Assembly (NCBI GenBank): GCA_026003075.1
Contig: BPGO01000012.1
Location: 1-59,234 of the forward strand
Direction of reading: 5' to 3'
Length of the DNA: 59,234 nucleotides
Origin: Fimbriimonadales bacterium
GTDB taxonomy: Bacteria > Armatimonadota > Fimbriimonadia > Fimbriimonadales > GBS-DC
The notes under the pieces were generated by a model, which worked only from the letters and a program-made list of their open reading frames with translations, had not been told where the DNA came from and made no database searches. The translations under genes and the position numbers were made by a program. Shown here one piece after another: positions 34,549-43,517 of this stretch. How positions within the stretch are numbered: the stretch's first letter is position 1; each line of letters begins with the position of its first letter.

Positions 34549-36405
34549 TTACCTCCCGCGCGTCTGCACGATGTTCGGCGCTTCCAGCTGGGTGGTAAGC
34601 GCGTAGTTCACCGGCTGCTGCGCCCCGTAAAACTTCAGCCCCATTTTGAGGTTCATCAGTCGCCGCGTCTGATAATCCGCCACATAGCTGTCGCCGTTGA
34701 GGTTGAAACGATAGAAAAAGGTCACGAAAATCTGGGCATCGGGCGGCAGCGGAGTGTTCGGGTCGCTGTAGAACTCGATGTACCCCCGCAACAGCTGCGG
34801 TGTGAAGCCGTAAGTGGACATTACCTCGGCATACGGCACAGCGTCTTGGTAAAGGATACGGTACTGGTTCGGCCCTGGTGTGGCAGTGCCTGCCGAAACG
34901 CGCTGATAGCGGATCGGGCGTCCGTAGTTGGGGCCAGGGCGCTGGTCAGGACCGATGACCACCTCCGAGCCGGGCACGATGGAGGCGTTGGGCAAAGTAA
35001 GGTGGTTCGTGGGCGGGTCCAGCGCGCCGTTGGCGTCCAAGTCCAGCAGCGAGACATACCGCCGAATGTTGGGCGCGTTGTTGGGATCGCGTTGGTATTC
35101 CGCGTTGAACCGCCCATTGATGGTGTCCAGCATAGGGCTGCTATCGTTGAAGGGGGTGAGGTACGCGCCTGTCTTGAAGCTCACGCCCTGCGCGGGGAAC
35201 TGGAACCACCACGGCAGCGCCATATCGATGAGCCCGGCTTCGGCGTTCACATAGAACGCCATCGGTTCAGCATCGGTGAAGTAGTTCAGGCTGTCGTTGA
35301 ACCAACCTGACACGGGTTGCCCCGTGTGGAGCATCTGCTGGATGCGTGTGAGGTTCGCGACCCACACATCCTCTTCTTGTCCGCCGGGCGTGGAACGATA
35401 GTAGCGCAGATACCATTCGCCGTTTCCGTTCGGCGCGACATAGAAGTAGCGCAGTGGCTCGTTGCGTTGCAGCGCGTCGGGACGGCTGCGGAACACCACC
35501 AGGCGGAAAGTCTCTGGATTCACATCCCAAAGCCCCTGCGGGAAGCGAATTTGCAGTGGCGGCGCCCCTGCGCCCTCATCGCCCAAGGTGTCGGTCTCGA
35601 TCGGCGCCCCCATCTGGTTCACCGCTAAGGCTGGCGTGAGTTGCATCAGCGGTTCCACAATCGGGTTGCCATTCGCATCGTAGGTCACATTCACCATATC
35701 CACCTGTCCCAGGGGCACGATGGGCTTGGCGATTTTGCGCCACGCCGCGCGCTTATCGCCATAGAAAAAGTTCGGGTCAAAAAATTCATTAATGTTGTCA
35801 AACAGTTCGGGATTCAGCACCCACTGGTTGCCCTGACGCACATAGAGGCGGAACTCGGCGCGATACAATACCGCATAGTTCTCAGGCGTCGTCGCTTCCA
35901 CCAGTCCACTCGTATCGGGGTTGAAGTAGGGGTTATTGTTGTCCATCAGCCCGATAAAGTAGCGGATGACCGTGCGTCCGGGCGAGATGGGCACGGCGAT
36001 TTCGGCATCCGGCTCGCCGTTGGGACCAATCGGGATGTCGGAGGTCGGGTCGTTCGACTCTTGCGATGGGTCACCATAGGCAGGGGAGACCATATCGATC
36101 ACAGCGTAGCGCATCGGAACAGAAACCACTTGCCCTTGCTGGTTCCGTACAGGGATGTTGATGACTCGGTCTGCGCTGTCGAACACATAGGCAGCGCGGC
36201 GTAGGTCGTTGGTGAACTGATTGAGGGCGAGGCGGGCGGTATCCTGTGCCTGCGCCTGAATCTGTCCCTGCCGCGTGAGACGGAACCCCTGCACCAGCGG
36301 GATAAGCAGCAAACCGAGCAGAATCGCGGTGATGGCAATCACCACCAGCAACTCTACCAGCGTAAACCCTGCCTGCTTATTCCGATACGCCTGCTGAAAC
36401 CGCAT
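34549..36405 (-). CDS. PilW-like prepilin with N-terminal methylation motif
   Basis: 618 residues; ATG 36405 is preceded by AAGGAGG at 36420-36414. Class III leader MRFQQAYRNKQAG then [28 protein letters not shown], so it is cleaved and methylated by PilD and inserted in the membrane. The rest is a long beta-rich domain. Placement between PilV- and PilX-like genes supports a PilW-type minor pilin, though it is about twice the classic size. The open frame upstream to 36771 is rejected. Confidence 0.82.
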   Translation of the reverse strand: MRFQQAYRNKQAGFTLVELLVVIAITAILLGLLLIPLVQGFRLTRQGQIQAQAQDTARLALNQFTNDLRRAAYVFDSADRVINIPVRNQQGQVVSVPMRYAVIDMVSPAYGDPSQESNDPTSDIPIGPNGEPDAEIAVPISPGRTVIRYFIGLMDNNNPYFNPDTSGLVEATTPENYAVLYRAEFRLYVRQGNQWVLNPELFDNINEFFDPNFFYGDKRAAWRKIAKPIVPLGQVDMVNVTYDANGNPIVEPLMQLTPALAVNQMGAPIETDTLGDEGAGAPPLQIRFPQGLWDVNPETFRLVVFRSRPDALQRNEPLRYFYVAPNGNGEWYLRYYRSTPGGQEEDVWVANLTRIQQMLHTGQPVSGWFNDSLNYFTDAEPMAFYVNAEAGLIDMALPWWFQFPAQGVSFKTGAYLTPFNDSSPMLDTINGRFNAEYQRDPNNAPNIRRYVSLLDLDANGALDPPTNHLTLPNASIVPGSEVVIGPDQRPGPNYGRPIRYQRVSAGTATPGPNQYRILYQDAVPYAEVMSTYGFTPQLLRGYIEFYSDPNTPLPPDAQIFVTFFYRFNLNGDSYVADYQTRRLMNLKMGLKFYGAQQPVNYALTTQLEAPNIVQTRGR

Positions 36406-36454
36406 TCTGTTAGCCTCCTTGATAAGACTCACCCCGTTGCGCATGAGTTCCTCA

Positions 36455-38254
36455 TCAGTCCCGAACGGGGAGCAACATATCGAAGTCGATGCGCGTGGTG
36501 CGCCCGGGCGGCGAGTGTGTGACGCGCACCTTGACCGACAGTCCCTGAATCCCGCGCATCGCTTGACCCGTGACGCCGGGGTCCCAGCGCACGGCATCGG
36601 GATGCACATCGCGCAAATCGATGTATGTCCAGTTTCCTTCGGGGATGTCGCTAATCTTGAACACGCCGTTTGTGCCGCGGTGGGTGCGCCCGTTCGCATC
36701 GACATACCAGTATTCGCGCAGCAGTATGGTTTTGCCTGCTTCACTGCGGCTGAAGTAAAGGCGTCGGGCACGGTCGCTGGTGTCGCCGTTATATGCTGCC
36801 ACGTAATCGTACCAGCAGGTGTCCACGGTCAACCCCTGCGGGTCGGGCGCCAACACATAACGGTCGGCTGCTTTCTGCACCGAAATCGTCCAGTTCTCGT
36901 GGACCTTGTAGAACACACGCACTTTGCGCCCGTACATGGCGGGGTTGTCTATCTGAATGTTGCCCGTGGCGTAATCGATGGTCGCGTTGAGGTTCGGCAG
37001 CGACTGCGCTTGCAAGTTGGGCGCGAGTTCGTTGTAGAGTTGCCTCCCTTGTTGGAAGTACGCTGCGCGTCCCGTGAGTAGATCGACCAGAATCAAATCG
37101 GCTTGGAGCGGCTGATTGTTGGCGTCGCGTCCCAGCCCCAGTCCCGGATAGGTCGTCTGGTCGTCCAGCAAATCGCCCACCTGTTTCAGGTCGGAAAAGG
37201 CAAGGCGGATGCGTCCGCTGTTGGGTACGGTGAACTCCTCGCGCATTATCGACCAGTCATGCACGAAGTAGCTCACATACGCCTCCAGCGGGCGTACGCC
37301 GCGCCAGTACCGCTCGTAGAAACCGGACGCCTTGGGGTTAATCAAAATCGTGCCCGTGAGCGGGTTTAGCACCTTGTATTGGTAGGGCGACTCTTCGCTC
37401 CACGCCGCGTTCAGCGGGAGCGGCTCGAACATACGCGCAACCGTGTCGGAGTAGGGGGCAATTCCCAGCGCGCCACTCGGCACAGGCAAGTCGATCCATA
37501 CGGGCGTTGGTGGAGCGGGGTCTGTTGGATTTAGCGTAATCGTCTCGCTGAAGAATGCTGTTTCAATGCGCCCGCTCGGCGCGACATAGACCACCGCGTA
37601 CTCCACCAGATAACGAATTGGGGAGTAGCGTAGCGGTCGGAGCAGCACCTTGCCTGCACTGTAATCGATGCCGTACTCATAGATACGAACATTGGGGCGC
37701 TGGTAGTCCGAGTCCAGAATCAGCCTGCGCATGGGGGCGCTGGTGACGGCAAGGTAGTCTTCGGGCAAATCGTCGCTATCTACGGGTTGGGCGATGGGCG
37801 CAAATAGCGTGGTGTAGACGATTCCCTCGGTGAGCTGATCGCGGCTACCGAGCGTGGGACCGGGTAAGCCCAGATTCACACGCTCGCCCGCAATGCGGCG
37901 GAATCGGTTCACCCCACTGGCGTATTCTTTGGGGAAGTCGGCGGGCAAGTTGGGCTGCGCGCCCAGATCGTTCGGATCGATATCGGGGTCGATAAACAGC
38001 ACAGGGTCCCCCGTCGAGAAGTCATAACTGATGGGAGCTATCAGGCGCGGCAGGTTTTCGGCGCGCGATTTGAGCCGTTCCATCTCCTGCTGCGCCAAGC
38101 GTGTCGCCGCTTCGCTCTGACCCGAGCGTTTCAACGCCAAAAAACCGCTCGGATACAGGCGAATGAACGCCAGTATACCGATCGCCAAAATCCCAATCAC
38201 CACCAGCACCTCGACCAGCGAGGCGCCGCGTTGTTTTCTACCCATGCCTACCAT
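36455..38254 (-). CDS. PilV-like prepilin
   Basis: 599 residues from ATG 38254 (AAGGGG about eight bases upstream). Short leader MVGMGRKQRGASLVEVLVVIGILAIGILAFIRLYPSGF: a Gly-Ala prepilin cleavage site with Glu at the usual +5 position. Then a helix QSEAATRLAQQEMERLKSRAENLP, typical for PilV/GspI minor pilins, and a long beta-rich C-terminal region unlike classic PilV in size. First of the larger minor-pilin-like proteins after the DUF1559-type prepilin. Confidence 0.8.
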   Translation of the reverse strand: MVGMGRKQRGASLVEVLVVIGILAIGILAFIRLYPSGFLALKRSGQSEAATRLAQQEMERLKSRAENLPRLIAPISYDFSTGDPVLFIDPDIDPNDLGAQPNLPADFPKEYASGVNRFRRIAGERVNLGLPGPTLGSRDQLTEGIVYTTLFAPIAQPVDSDDLPEDYLAVTSAPMRRLILDSDYQRPNVRIYEYGIDYSAGKVLLRPLRYSPIRYLVEYAVVYVAPSGRIETAFFSETITLNPTDPAPPTPVWIDLPVPSGALGIAPYSDTVARMFEPLPLNAAWSEESPYQYKVLNPLTGTILINPKASGFYERYWRGVRPLEAYVSYFVHDWSIMREEFTVPNSGRIRLAFSDLKQVGDLLDDQTTYPGLGLGRDANNQPLQADLILVDLLTGRAAYFQQGRQLYNELAPNLQAQSLPNLNATIDYATGNIQIDNPAMYGRKVRVFYKVHENWTISVQKAADRYVLAPDPQGLTVDTCWYDYVAAYNGDTSDRARRLYFSRSEAGKTILLREYWYVDANGRTHRGTNGVFKISDIPEGNWTYIDLRDVHPDAVRWDPGVTGQAMRGIQGLSVKVRVTHSPPGRTTRIDFDMLLPVRD

Positions 38255-38303
38255 GTTATTGCCCCTTCTTGTGGCACGGATATTGCCGTCCGTGCCTACG
38301 CTT

Positions 38304-38360
38304 AGACAGAACTGCCCAAGCCACGGCTCTTGCTCTGACAAGACTGTCCAAGCCACGGCT
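38304..38360. repeat. tandem 25-bp repeat with CAAGCCACGGCT core
   Basis: Two copies (38304-38328 and 38336-38360) with a 32-base period share CCAAGCCACGGCT and the preceding ACTG. The same GTGGCTTGGAC word forms the terminator at 18121. They lie between the prepilin and PilV-like genes. Confidence 0.7.
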
Positions 38361-38378
38361 GCTGCAATCGAGTTGCGC

Positions 38379-39179
38379 TTACGGGCGCATTGTGTACGGG
38401 GACTGGAACATCTCGTAGGAGTCTACGACTTTTACATTCCCTGTCAAGAACAGCACAATGTCTGCCCGCGCGCGTGTCGGAACACCACCTGAATAAGAAC
38501 GATGATAGCTACACCAGGTGACCACAGCAGTCGTGTCGGGGTTGCGATAGCCCAGTTGGCGTGGGTTGTCGGTGGGTTTGGGACCCGGGGTGCCGTCGTA
38601 GTAGCCTAAGCCATAGTTTGTCAGACCTCCGTTGAGCTGGTTTTCCCGTTGGTTCAGTTGCTGATTCGACCAGAAAAGCGTGTAATGTAGCTCGTGATTA
38701 TTGCTTTGCCCGATGCGTCCAGTGGAGTAGCTATCGTATCGGTAGAAGCAGACGGGTACGAAGTTGTTGCCGACACGAACTTGCACGGGTTGTCCTGCAA
38801 GTGCGTGCCCTTGCGGATACACAGCGGGTGTAATCAGTCGCTTGTCATCGATGGGGTTGTTCGGGCAGTAGAAAATCTCATCGTTTTTCAGATAGGTACC
38901 GAGAGGTTTCGGCGCGAGGTTAAAGGGGACCGCCTGCCCGGCATTACATGTGAGATTTCCATTCGCATCTACCGCATACGCGCCCAACACCGGCGGATAG
39001 GCGCGATAGTCGTCTTTGTAGTTCTGTAAGGCAACAAAAATCTGGCTTAGATTCGATGTGCAGCGGCTTTTGCGTGCGTTTTCGCGCACGGTGCCCGCCA
39101 CGGGAAAGATTATCGCCGCCAAGATGGCGATAATCGCGATCACCGTCAACAGCTCCACCAGTGTAAATCCTCGTCTCAT
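38379..39179 (-). CDS. prepilin-like protein, first gene of the pil operon
   Basis: 266 residues. Very short leader MRRG then [25 protein letters not shown], the type IV prepilin motif, then [29 protein letters not shown], the start of the DUF1559/pseudopilin G-like head domain. It has Cys pairs (near C-N-A-G and Y-C-P-N) but the H-X9-DG motif is not evident at its end ([15 protein letters not shown]). GGGGC ribosome site upstream. It opens the operon that continues through PilV-, PilW-, PilX- and PilY1-like genes to 20877. Confidence 0.85.
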   Translation of the reverse strand: MRRGFTLVELLTVIAIIAILAAIIFPVAGTVRENARKSRCTSNLSQIFVALQNYKDDYRAYPPVLGAYAVDANGNLTCNAGQAVPFNLAPKPLGTYLKNDEIFYCPNNPIDDKRLITPAVYPQGHALAGQPVQVRVGNNFVPVCFYRYDSYSTGRIGQSNNHELHYTLFWSNQQLNQRENQLNGGLTNYGLGYYDGTPGPKPTDNPRQLGYRNPDTTAVVTWCSYHRSYSGGVPTRARADIVLFLTGNVKVVDSYEMFQSPYTMRP

Positions 39180-39269
39180 GATTGTGCCCCTTCGTCCTCA
39201 CCGCTTAGACGGCGGCTGTGATGGGTTGGGTTCCCGCCCTAATTATGACACAGGGCGGGAATTTCCTGC
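39113..39269. repeat. 157-bp direct repeat, copy 1 (prepilin start and promoter)
   Basis: Covers the first codons and upstream hairpin/promoter of the pil-operon prepilin. Copy 2 is 40898-41054, same length and orientation, with about 15-20 % differences by eye. Confidence 0.8.
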
Positions 39270-39271
39270 AA
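39231..39271 (-). promoter_or_regulatory. pil operon promoter overlapped by a palindrome
   Basis: On the minus strand TTGCAG (39271-39266) and CATAAT (39247-39242) are 18 bases apart. The palindrome TTCCCGCCCT / AGGGCGGGAA (39231-39240 with 39252-39261) flanks the -10 box, so it could be an operator or a transcript hairpin. The palindrome is retained, with paired changes, in repeat copy 2 (41018-41043). Confidence 0.6.
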
Positions 39272-39420
39272 ATGTGTGCAAGTGTTTGAGCGGTTCTCCG
39301 AGCGTTAGGGGGTGACACTCCTTTCGCCGAGCTTGGCTTTGAGGGCGTTCCGGTTCTGCTTACTGGGCTCGAGGGCGCTCCAGCACAGCGAGTTCCTCTC
39401 AATGACCCCACATTGTAATG

Positions 39421-40821
39421 CTATATCCCTCGTTTTGAGGGGATACGCCGTACAAGAGGCAGTAGATGTGGATAGCGTTCCTGAAGAACACGCTTGTATA
39501 CCGCGTCAGTGGCATAGATCGGAGATCCAGGCTCTGTCCATTCAAATTCTTCGCCTGGAGATGGACCCACAAACCAAGTGTTTCTCTCTCTATCGTATAT
39601 GCGTCCCCGCCGACTCGGTGGGTAATCCCACTTTTGGGGATTTCGCTTTGCTAACTCATAGGTAATAAACCACGCAGTGCGTTCATGTACAATATATACG
39701 CTATTTGGATTGGCATTCTGTACCAGTGTATATATCTCTTCTCTCAACTGTAGTCTATCTGTAAGGTTTGTATAGAGTACACCAGGACCGATTGGACGAG
39801 GATCATAGAGGGCTGCATCGTAAGGTATGGCAATGAAATTCTGTGCGACTGCGAGAAGGGTTATGGTCGCAATCGCTTTTTTAGGAAAAACCGAAATTAT
39901 ATACACAATGAAAGGAAGACCCAATAATAAGTAGTTTGACTTGAAGGGATGCCTTAAAAATAACAAGATTATAACAATGGATGCTACGGCACATAAAAAA
40001 TAGTTGGAATTCGTAGCGATTTTATGATTTATCAGATCAAAATATTTGATTACCATGTAAAGCAGGATAGATATGGGCAATATGCCAATAGGCGCTATTA
40101 AACGCATCCAAATATGTCCGAGCCATTTCTTTAAGCTTAAAGAGTAAGATAGGTATTCTGTGATAATTTTTATACTACCAGTAAGGGTGTAAGCGGGTAG
40201 AATCCACAATAAGATTAGCGGAATACAACCTAAAAGCGCAGCTTGCAGAGCGCGACGCCACCCAAGGTACCTCCAAAATGTGAGCAGCAGCACGGCAAAC
40301 AAAAACACCCCTTGCGAAGGTCGCATCGCGGCGCCTACGCCCCACAATAGGGTAGACGCGACCCACTGCCCGCGAATAAAAAACCACCACCCCGAAAGGA
40401 TACCCAGTAAGGCAAGACTGTATTCCACCATGACATCTGCATAACCGACTATGTTCATGGGTACTAAGACGTAGAGCCATAGCAGGATTGAGGCATTAGG
40501 TACTTGCGTCGTACGCAAAATGGCAGCAAATAGCGGTATGCAGAACATATGAATGGCGCTGCTTAGCAAATTCAAGTAAACCCACCCGTGAGGTGCTAAG
40601 AGCTGCCCAATAATGTCTGGAACGATATATCCCGGTCCGCGAGAGGCATTGTACTCTCCTCTATCGACGCTGAGAATTGCTGCTACAAGGAATAGGTAGC
40701 TGTCGGCATCAAACCCTGGTCCAGCAAAACAAAAGGGTAGACGCAAGAGGAAGACACCTGCTGCGACGAGCCACGCCACTTGTGGGGCACACCAATCGAC
40801 TTGCCCGATCCATTTCCTCAT
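39421..40821 (-). CDS. AT-rich multi-spanning membrane protein, glycosyltransferase-like
   Basis: 466 residues with about ten transmembrane helices and a periplasmic C-terminal tail. An early DADSYLFL acidic motif after the first helix and a later KWLGHIWMRLIAP loop recall GT-C (mannosyl/arabinosyl-type) transferases, which use lipid-linked sugars, but the match is by topology only. Its base composition and codon use (many ATA, AGA, TTA) are clearly more AT-rich than all neighbours, suggesting acquisition. The ATG overlaps the stop of a truncated mini-prepilin, so it is probably translated from the duplicated prepilin start. Confidence 0.6.
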   Translation of the reverse strand: MRKWIGQVDWCAPQVAWLVAAGVFLLRLPFCFAGPGFDADSYLFLVAAILSVDRGEYNASRGPGYIVPDIIGQLLAPHGWVYLNLLSSAIHMFCIPLFAAILRTTQVPNASILLWLYVLVPMNIVGYADVMVEYSLALLGILSGWWFFIRGQWVASTLLWGVGAAMRPSQGVFLFAVLLLTFWRYLGWRRALQAALLGCIPLILLWILPAYTLTGSIKIITEYLSYSLSLKKWLGHIWMRLIAPIGILPISILLYMVIKYFDLINHKIATNSNYFLCAVASIVIILLFLRHPFKSNYLLLGLPFIVYIISVFPKKAIATITLLAVAQNFIAIPYDAALYDPRPIGPGVLYTNLTDRLQLREEIYTLVQNANPNSVYIVHERTAWFITYELAKRNPQKWDYPPSRRGRIYDRERNTWFVGPSPGEEFEWTEPGSPIYATDAVYKRVLQERYPHLLPLVRRIPSKRGI

Positions 40822-40964
40822 GAGATGCCTCCCTCATTTACGCTTTTGTACGCCTTTAAGTATATCATGCCCACTTTCAAGTGCAAACAAAAGATAGTCG
40901 CCGCCAAGATGGCGATAATCGCGATTATCGTTGGCGGCTCCACCGGCGTAAATCCTCGTCTCAT
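40818..40964 (-). CDS. 48-residue truncated mini-prepilin coupled to the membrane protein
   Basis: Begins like the pil-operon prepilin ([25 protein letters not shown]) with the same upstream AAGGGGC ribosome site, but the conserved LVELL reads PVEPP. After the hydrophobic stretch it runs into unrelated sequence and stops with a TGA that overlaps the ATG of the membrane protein (ATGA). Either a pseudogene remnant or a leader peptide providing translational coupling. Too short for routine gene calling. Confidence 0.55.
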   Translation of the reverse strand: MRRGFTPVEPPTIIAIIAILAATIFCLHLKVGMIYLKAYKSVNEGGIS

Positions 40965-41054
40965 GATTGTGCCCCTTCGTCCTCATCGCTTAGACGGCGG
41001 CTGTGATGGAGTAGATGCCCGCCCTATTGTGATATAGGGCGGGAGTTTCTTGCG
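40898..41054. repeat. 157-bp direct repeat, copy 2
   Basis: Matches 39113-39269 in order and orientation, including the ATG context, the CTTAGACGGCGGCTGTGATG word and the CCCGCCCTAT/ATAGGGCGGG palindrome (41018-41027 with 41034-41043). The two copies flank the AT-rich membrane-protein gene. Confidence 0.8.
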
Positions 41055-41091
41055 ACGGCACTGCTGGAATCGCCAACAGAGACGCCGATGG

Positions 41092-41844
41092 CTACTCCAA
41101 ATCCATCAGCTCGTCCGTCTGAGGGTTGCCGTCTCGGTCGATGTTGCCCAGATTACGCTGACGATGAGGTTCGTAGCCGGTTTCTGTGCGCAGTGCGGGC
41201 TTGAACGCCTTGACGTGCCCGTCGCACCACAGCACATTCCCCACGCCGTTATGCCTACCGTGAAAAGTGGGATTGTGGTAGGAGGGCGGTTCCAGAAAGC
41301 CCGTACCCTCAAAGATGGGCGCGCCAGAACCCCAAGTGCGCCACTGGGCACTGTCGGCAAGCCACGCCGTCTCCGCGACACTTTTGATGCTCGCCAACGA
41401 GATGGCAATCGGGGTATAGTTCGGAGGCTGCATCGGGCTGAGATACACATAGTTGTAGCCGTAGCCCAGCAGCCCGTACTGATAGGCGGGACTCGCTTGG
41501 AACGAAGAGCACGCCTGAATCTCGGCGTTGCGCATGTAGGGATAAAGCAGACTACGGCTCGTATCCAGCCGCTGATTCTGACGGTCTACATAACCCCACC
41601 AGTAGTGGGTCCAATCGTCGTAGGCGACGGGGAAGAGACGTTCGTCGTAGTCTTGGGCATATTGCAATCCTGCCAACCCAATCTGGCGCAGATTGCTGAG
41701 ACACGAGGTCTGACGCGCCTTTTCGCGCGCTTGCGCAAACACGGGGAACAGAATCGCCGCCAAAATGGCGATAATCGCGATCACGACCAAGAGCTCAATC
41801 AGTGTAAAGCCGCGCCTATGGCGTTTCGCAATGTGTTGTACCAT
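41092..41844 (-). CDS. DUF1559 prepilin-like protein with H-X9-DG motif
   Basis: 250 residues from ATG 41844, with GGAGGG 9-14 bases upstream. Leader [12 protein letters not shown], then [42 protein letters not shown]. The C-terminal [17 protein letters not shown] holds the H-X9-DG signature of this pseudopilin family. Such proteins occur in many copies in Armatimonadota and Planctomycetes; roles are mostly unproven, possibly type II secretion or pilus-like filaments. Unusually, a cobalamin riboswitch and a hairpin next to the ribosome site lie upstream. Confidence 0.87.
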   Translation of the reverse strand: MVQHIAKRHRRGFTLIELLVVIAIIAILAAILFPVFAQAREKARQTSCLSNLRQIGLAGLQYAQDYDERLFPVAYDDWTHYWWGYVDRQNQRLDTSRSLLYPYMRNAEIQACSSFQASPAYQYGLLGYGYNYVYLSPMQPPNYTPIAISLASIKSVAETAWLADSAQWRTWGSGAPIFEGTGFLEPPSYHNPTFHGRHNGVGNVLWCDGHVKAFKPALRTETGYEPHRQRNLGNIDRDGNPQTDELMDLE

Positions 41845-41857
41845 CCTATCGAACCCT

Positions 41858-41881
41858 CCACATAGTGTTTGTTCTATGTGG
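41858..41881 (-). promoter_or_regulatory. hairpin adjacent to the prepilin ribosome binding site
   Basis: CCACATAG and CTATGTGG form a perfect 8-bp stem with an 8-base loop on the minus transcript; its 3' arm runs into the GGAGGG ribosome site of the prepilin gene. It lies downstream of the cobalamin aptamer and could be its expression platform or an RNA stabiliser. Confidence 0.55.
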
Positions 41882-42019
41882 GCGGGACGAGTGGCGCGTA
41901 GCCAAACAGTATACGGGCACTCTTTCCGTGCGAATCGACACTCACACGGGTCGAAGTGTCCCTGCTGAGCAGGCAGCTGCGCGCTCTTTCGCCCAACCCG
42001 CGAGGCGAACGAGCAAGAC

Positions 42020-42166
42020 ACGGCTGAATCGGTCTTCGGGCTTCTGGATCGTCCTACTTGCGACGCCTTCCCAGCATTGTACCAGTGGCATTGCAGTCGC
42101 GTTCGTCCCCAGTCACCGCTGCGCGTCAGCGTCGGATTTGCACCGACTTCCCGTACATTCAGCCGT
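42020..42166 (-). ncRNA. cobalamin riboswitch (compact form)
   Basis: On the minus strand the closing stem is perfect: ACGGCTGAAT (42166-42157) with ATTCAGCCGT (42029-42020). Inside are the conserved GGGAAGTCGGTGCAAATCCG start and the B12-box-like GAAGCCCGAAGACCG before the closing arm. At about 147 nt it is shorter than classic class I elements. A minus-strand TATACT at 42198-42193 may be its promoter. The downstream gene is the DUF1559 prepilin, about 175 bases further on. The remaining 41845-42019 holds several small hairpins, no gene. Confidence 0.85.
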
Positions 42167-42204
42167 CAGCGACTCGTTACCGAACGGCAAGGAGTATACC
42201 CTGT

Positions 42205-43449
42205 TCAGGGAAGGGGATGGCTTACATCGTCTGTGCGGCGCGTGCCGTCTCGTTTGAGGATGACCCAGCTCAGCATCGCGCCCAGCGTGAGCATCACGGC
42301 GCAGCCGATAAACGGCGTGCGGTGTGCAGGAATCTGAACGGCTCCGATGCTGAGTGGCACATGCTCGTAGAGAAACCCTCCCAGCAGTGCGCCGAGGATG
42401 CTTCCGATGCCCTGCGCGGTGCCGGCTGCGCCCAGAATCACCCCCCGTCGGGCAGGGTCTAACTCGCTGAGTTCCGCCATCCACGCCGCAAAGGTCAACA
42501 CGAAGCTGAGTGCGCCCAGCCCCGCCGCGACGACTACCCATGCAATCGGCGGTTTGGAAGGCGCGACGACGCTCCACAACACAACCGCTGCCAAGCTCAG
42601 CCCCCACTGGATGCTGCGCGTGCGCCCCAAACGGTCTGCCAGCCGTCCCAGCGGCAGGCTCAAGGCGGCAATCATCAGTGCGGGAACCACCAGCCCCACC
42701 CCAAACAGCGTCTCGCTCACCCCGAACTCGTCCATCGCATAGAGTTTGACCAGCAGCATAATCAGCCCCGTCCCAAAAAACACCACAAAGGCGAGCAGCA
42801 TATGCCCTGGCGCAAAGCGCAGCGCGTCCAGCAGAGCGCGCAGCGAGATTTTTTCCGCGTTTGGGTTGGAACCTGTGTGCGAAGGACGCCCATCGCGGGG
42901 ATAGAAACCCCAAGCGATGAGCGTCGCCGCCGCAAACAACACCGCCGTCAGGTAAAACGAAGCCTGTTTCGCGCCCGTGAGGTCGTTCGCCAAGCCACCT
43001 GCCAGCGGTCCCAGTGCTACCCCCGACATGTAGGTCATGTTCAAAAAGCTCATCGCCCACGCGCGTTTCTGGGGGGGCACCGCGTCGCCAATCGCGGCGT
43101 AAACTGCGGGCCAAAGCATCGCCGCGCCCAGCCCATCAATCGCACGCAGCACCACAAAATGGAGCGGATGATGCGCCACCAGCGTCGCCAGTGAAGTGAA
43201 CACGGTCAGCAACGGACCCAACACGATGAGGCGACGCCTTCCGAAATGGTCGCTGAGCATGCCCATCGGCGCGCGAAAAATCGCTTCTGTGAGCAAAAAG
43301 ACCGAACCCACAGCGGTAATCGTCGACTCGCCCAGCCCCACGACCTCCCGTAAATAGACGGGCATCGCCGAAATATTGAGCGTGACATAGCCCAACTCGG
43401 CGAAGCCCGCCATAATTACTAACGCCCAGAACGCCGCGAGCGATTTCAC
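42205..43449 (-). CDS. MFS transporter
   Basis: 414 residues, twelve predicted helices. The motif A loop between helices 2 and 3 reads GMLSDHFGRRRLI, matching the family GxxxDRxGRR pattern, and the second-half equivalent GRLADRLGRT is also present. Start is a GTG; TAGAAT about 13 bases upstream is a possible -10. Drug/H+ antiporter-like sequence (DHA1 group), substrate unknown. It lies directly upstream of the cobalamin riboswitch but is not controlled by it, because the aptamer is after its stop. Confidence 0.88.
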   Translation of the reverse strand: MKSLAAFWALVIMAGFAELGYVTLNISAMPVYLREVVGLGESTITAVGSVFLLTEAIFRAPMGMLSDHFGRRRLIVLGPLLTVFTSLATLVAHHPLHFVVLRAIDGLGAAMLWPAVYAAIGDAVPPQKRAWAMSFLNMTYMSGVALGPLAGGLANDLTGAKQASFYLTAVLFAAATLIAWGFYPRDGRPSHTGSNPNAEKISLRALLDALRFAPGHMLLAFVVFFGTGLIMLLVKLYAMDEFGVSETLFGVGLVVPALMIAALSLPLGRLADRLGRTRSIQWGLSLAAVVLWSVVAPSKPPIAWVVVAAGLGALSFVLTFAAWMAELSELDPARRGVILGAAGTAQGIGSILGALLGGFLYEHVPLSIGAVQIPAHRTPFIGCAVMLTLGAMLSWVILKRDGTRRTDDVSHPLP

Positions 43450-43517
43450 ACCAACAGTCCGATTCTACGCCACCGTGCCGCGCCCCAAGCGCACCCGTCC
43501 GGGCGCGGCGACTCGTC

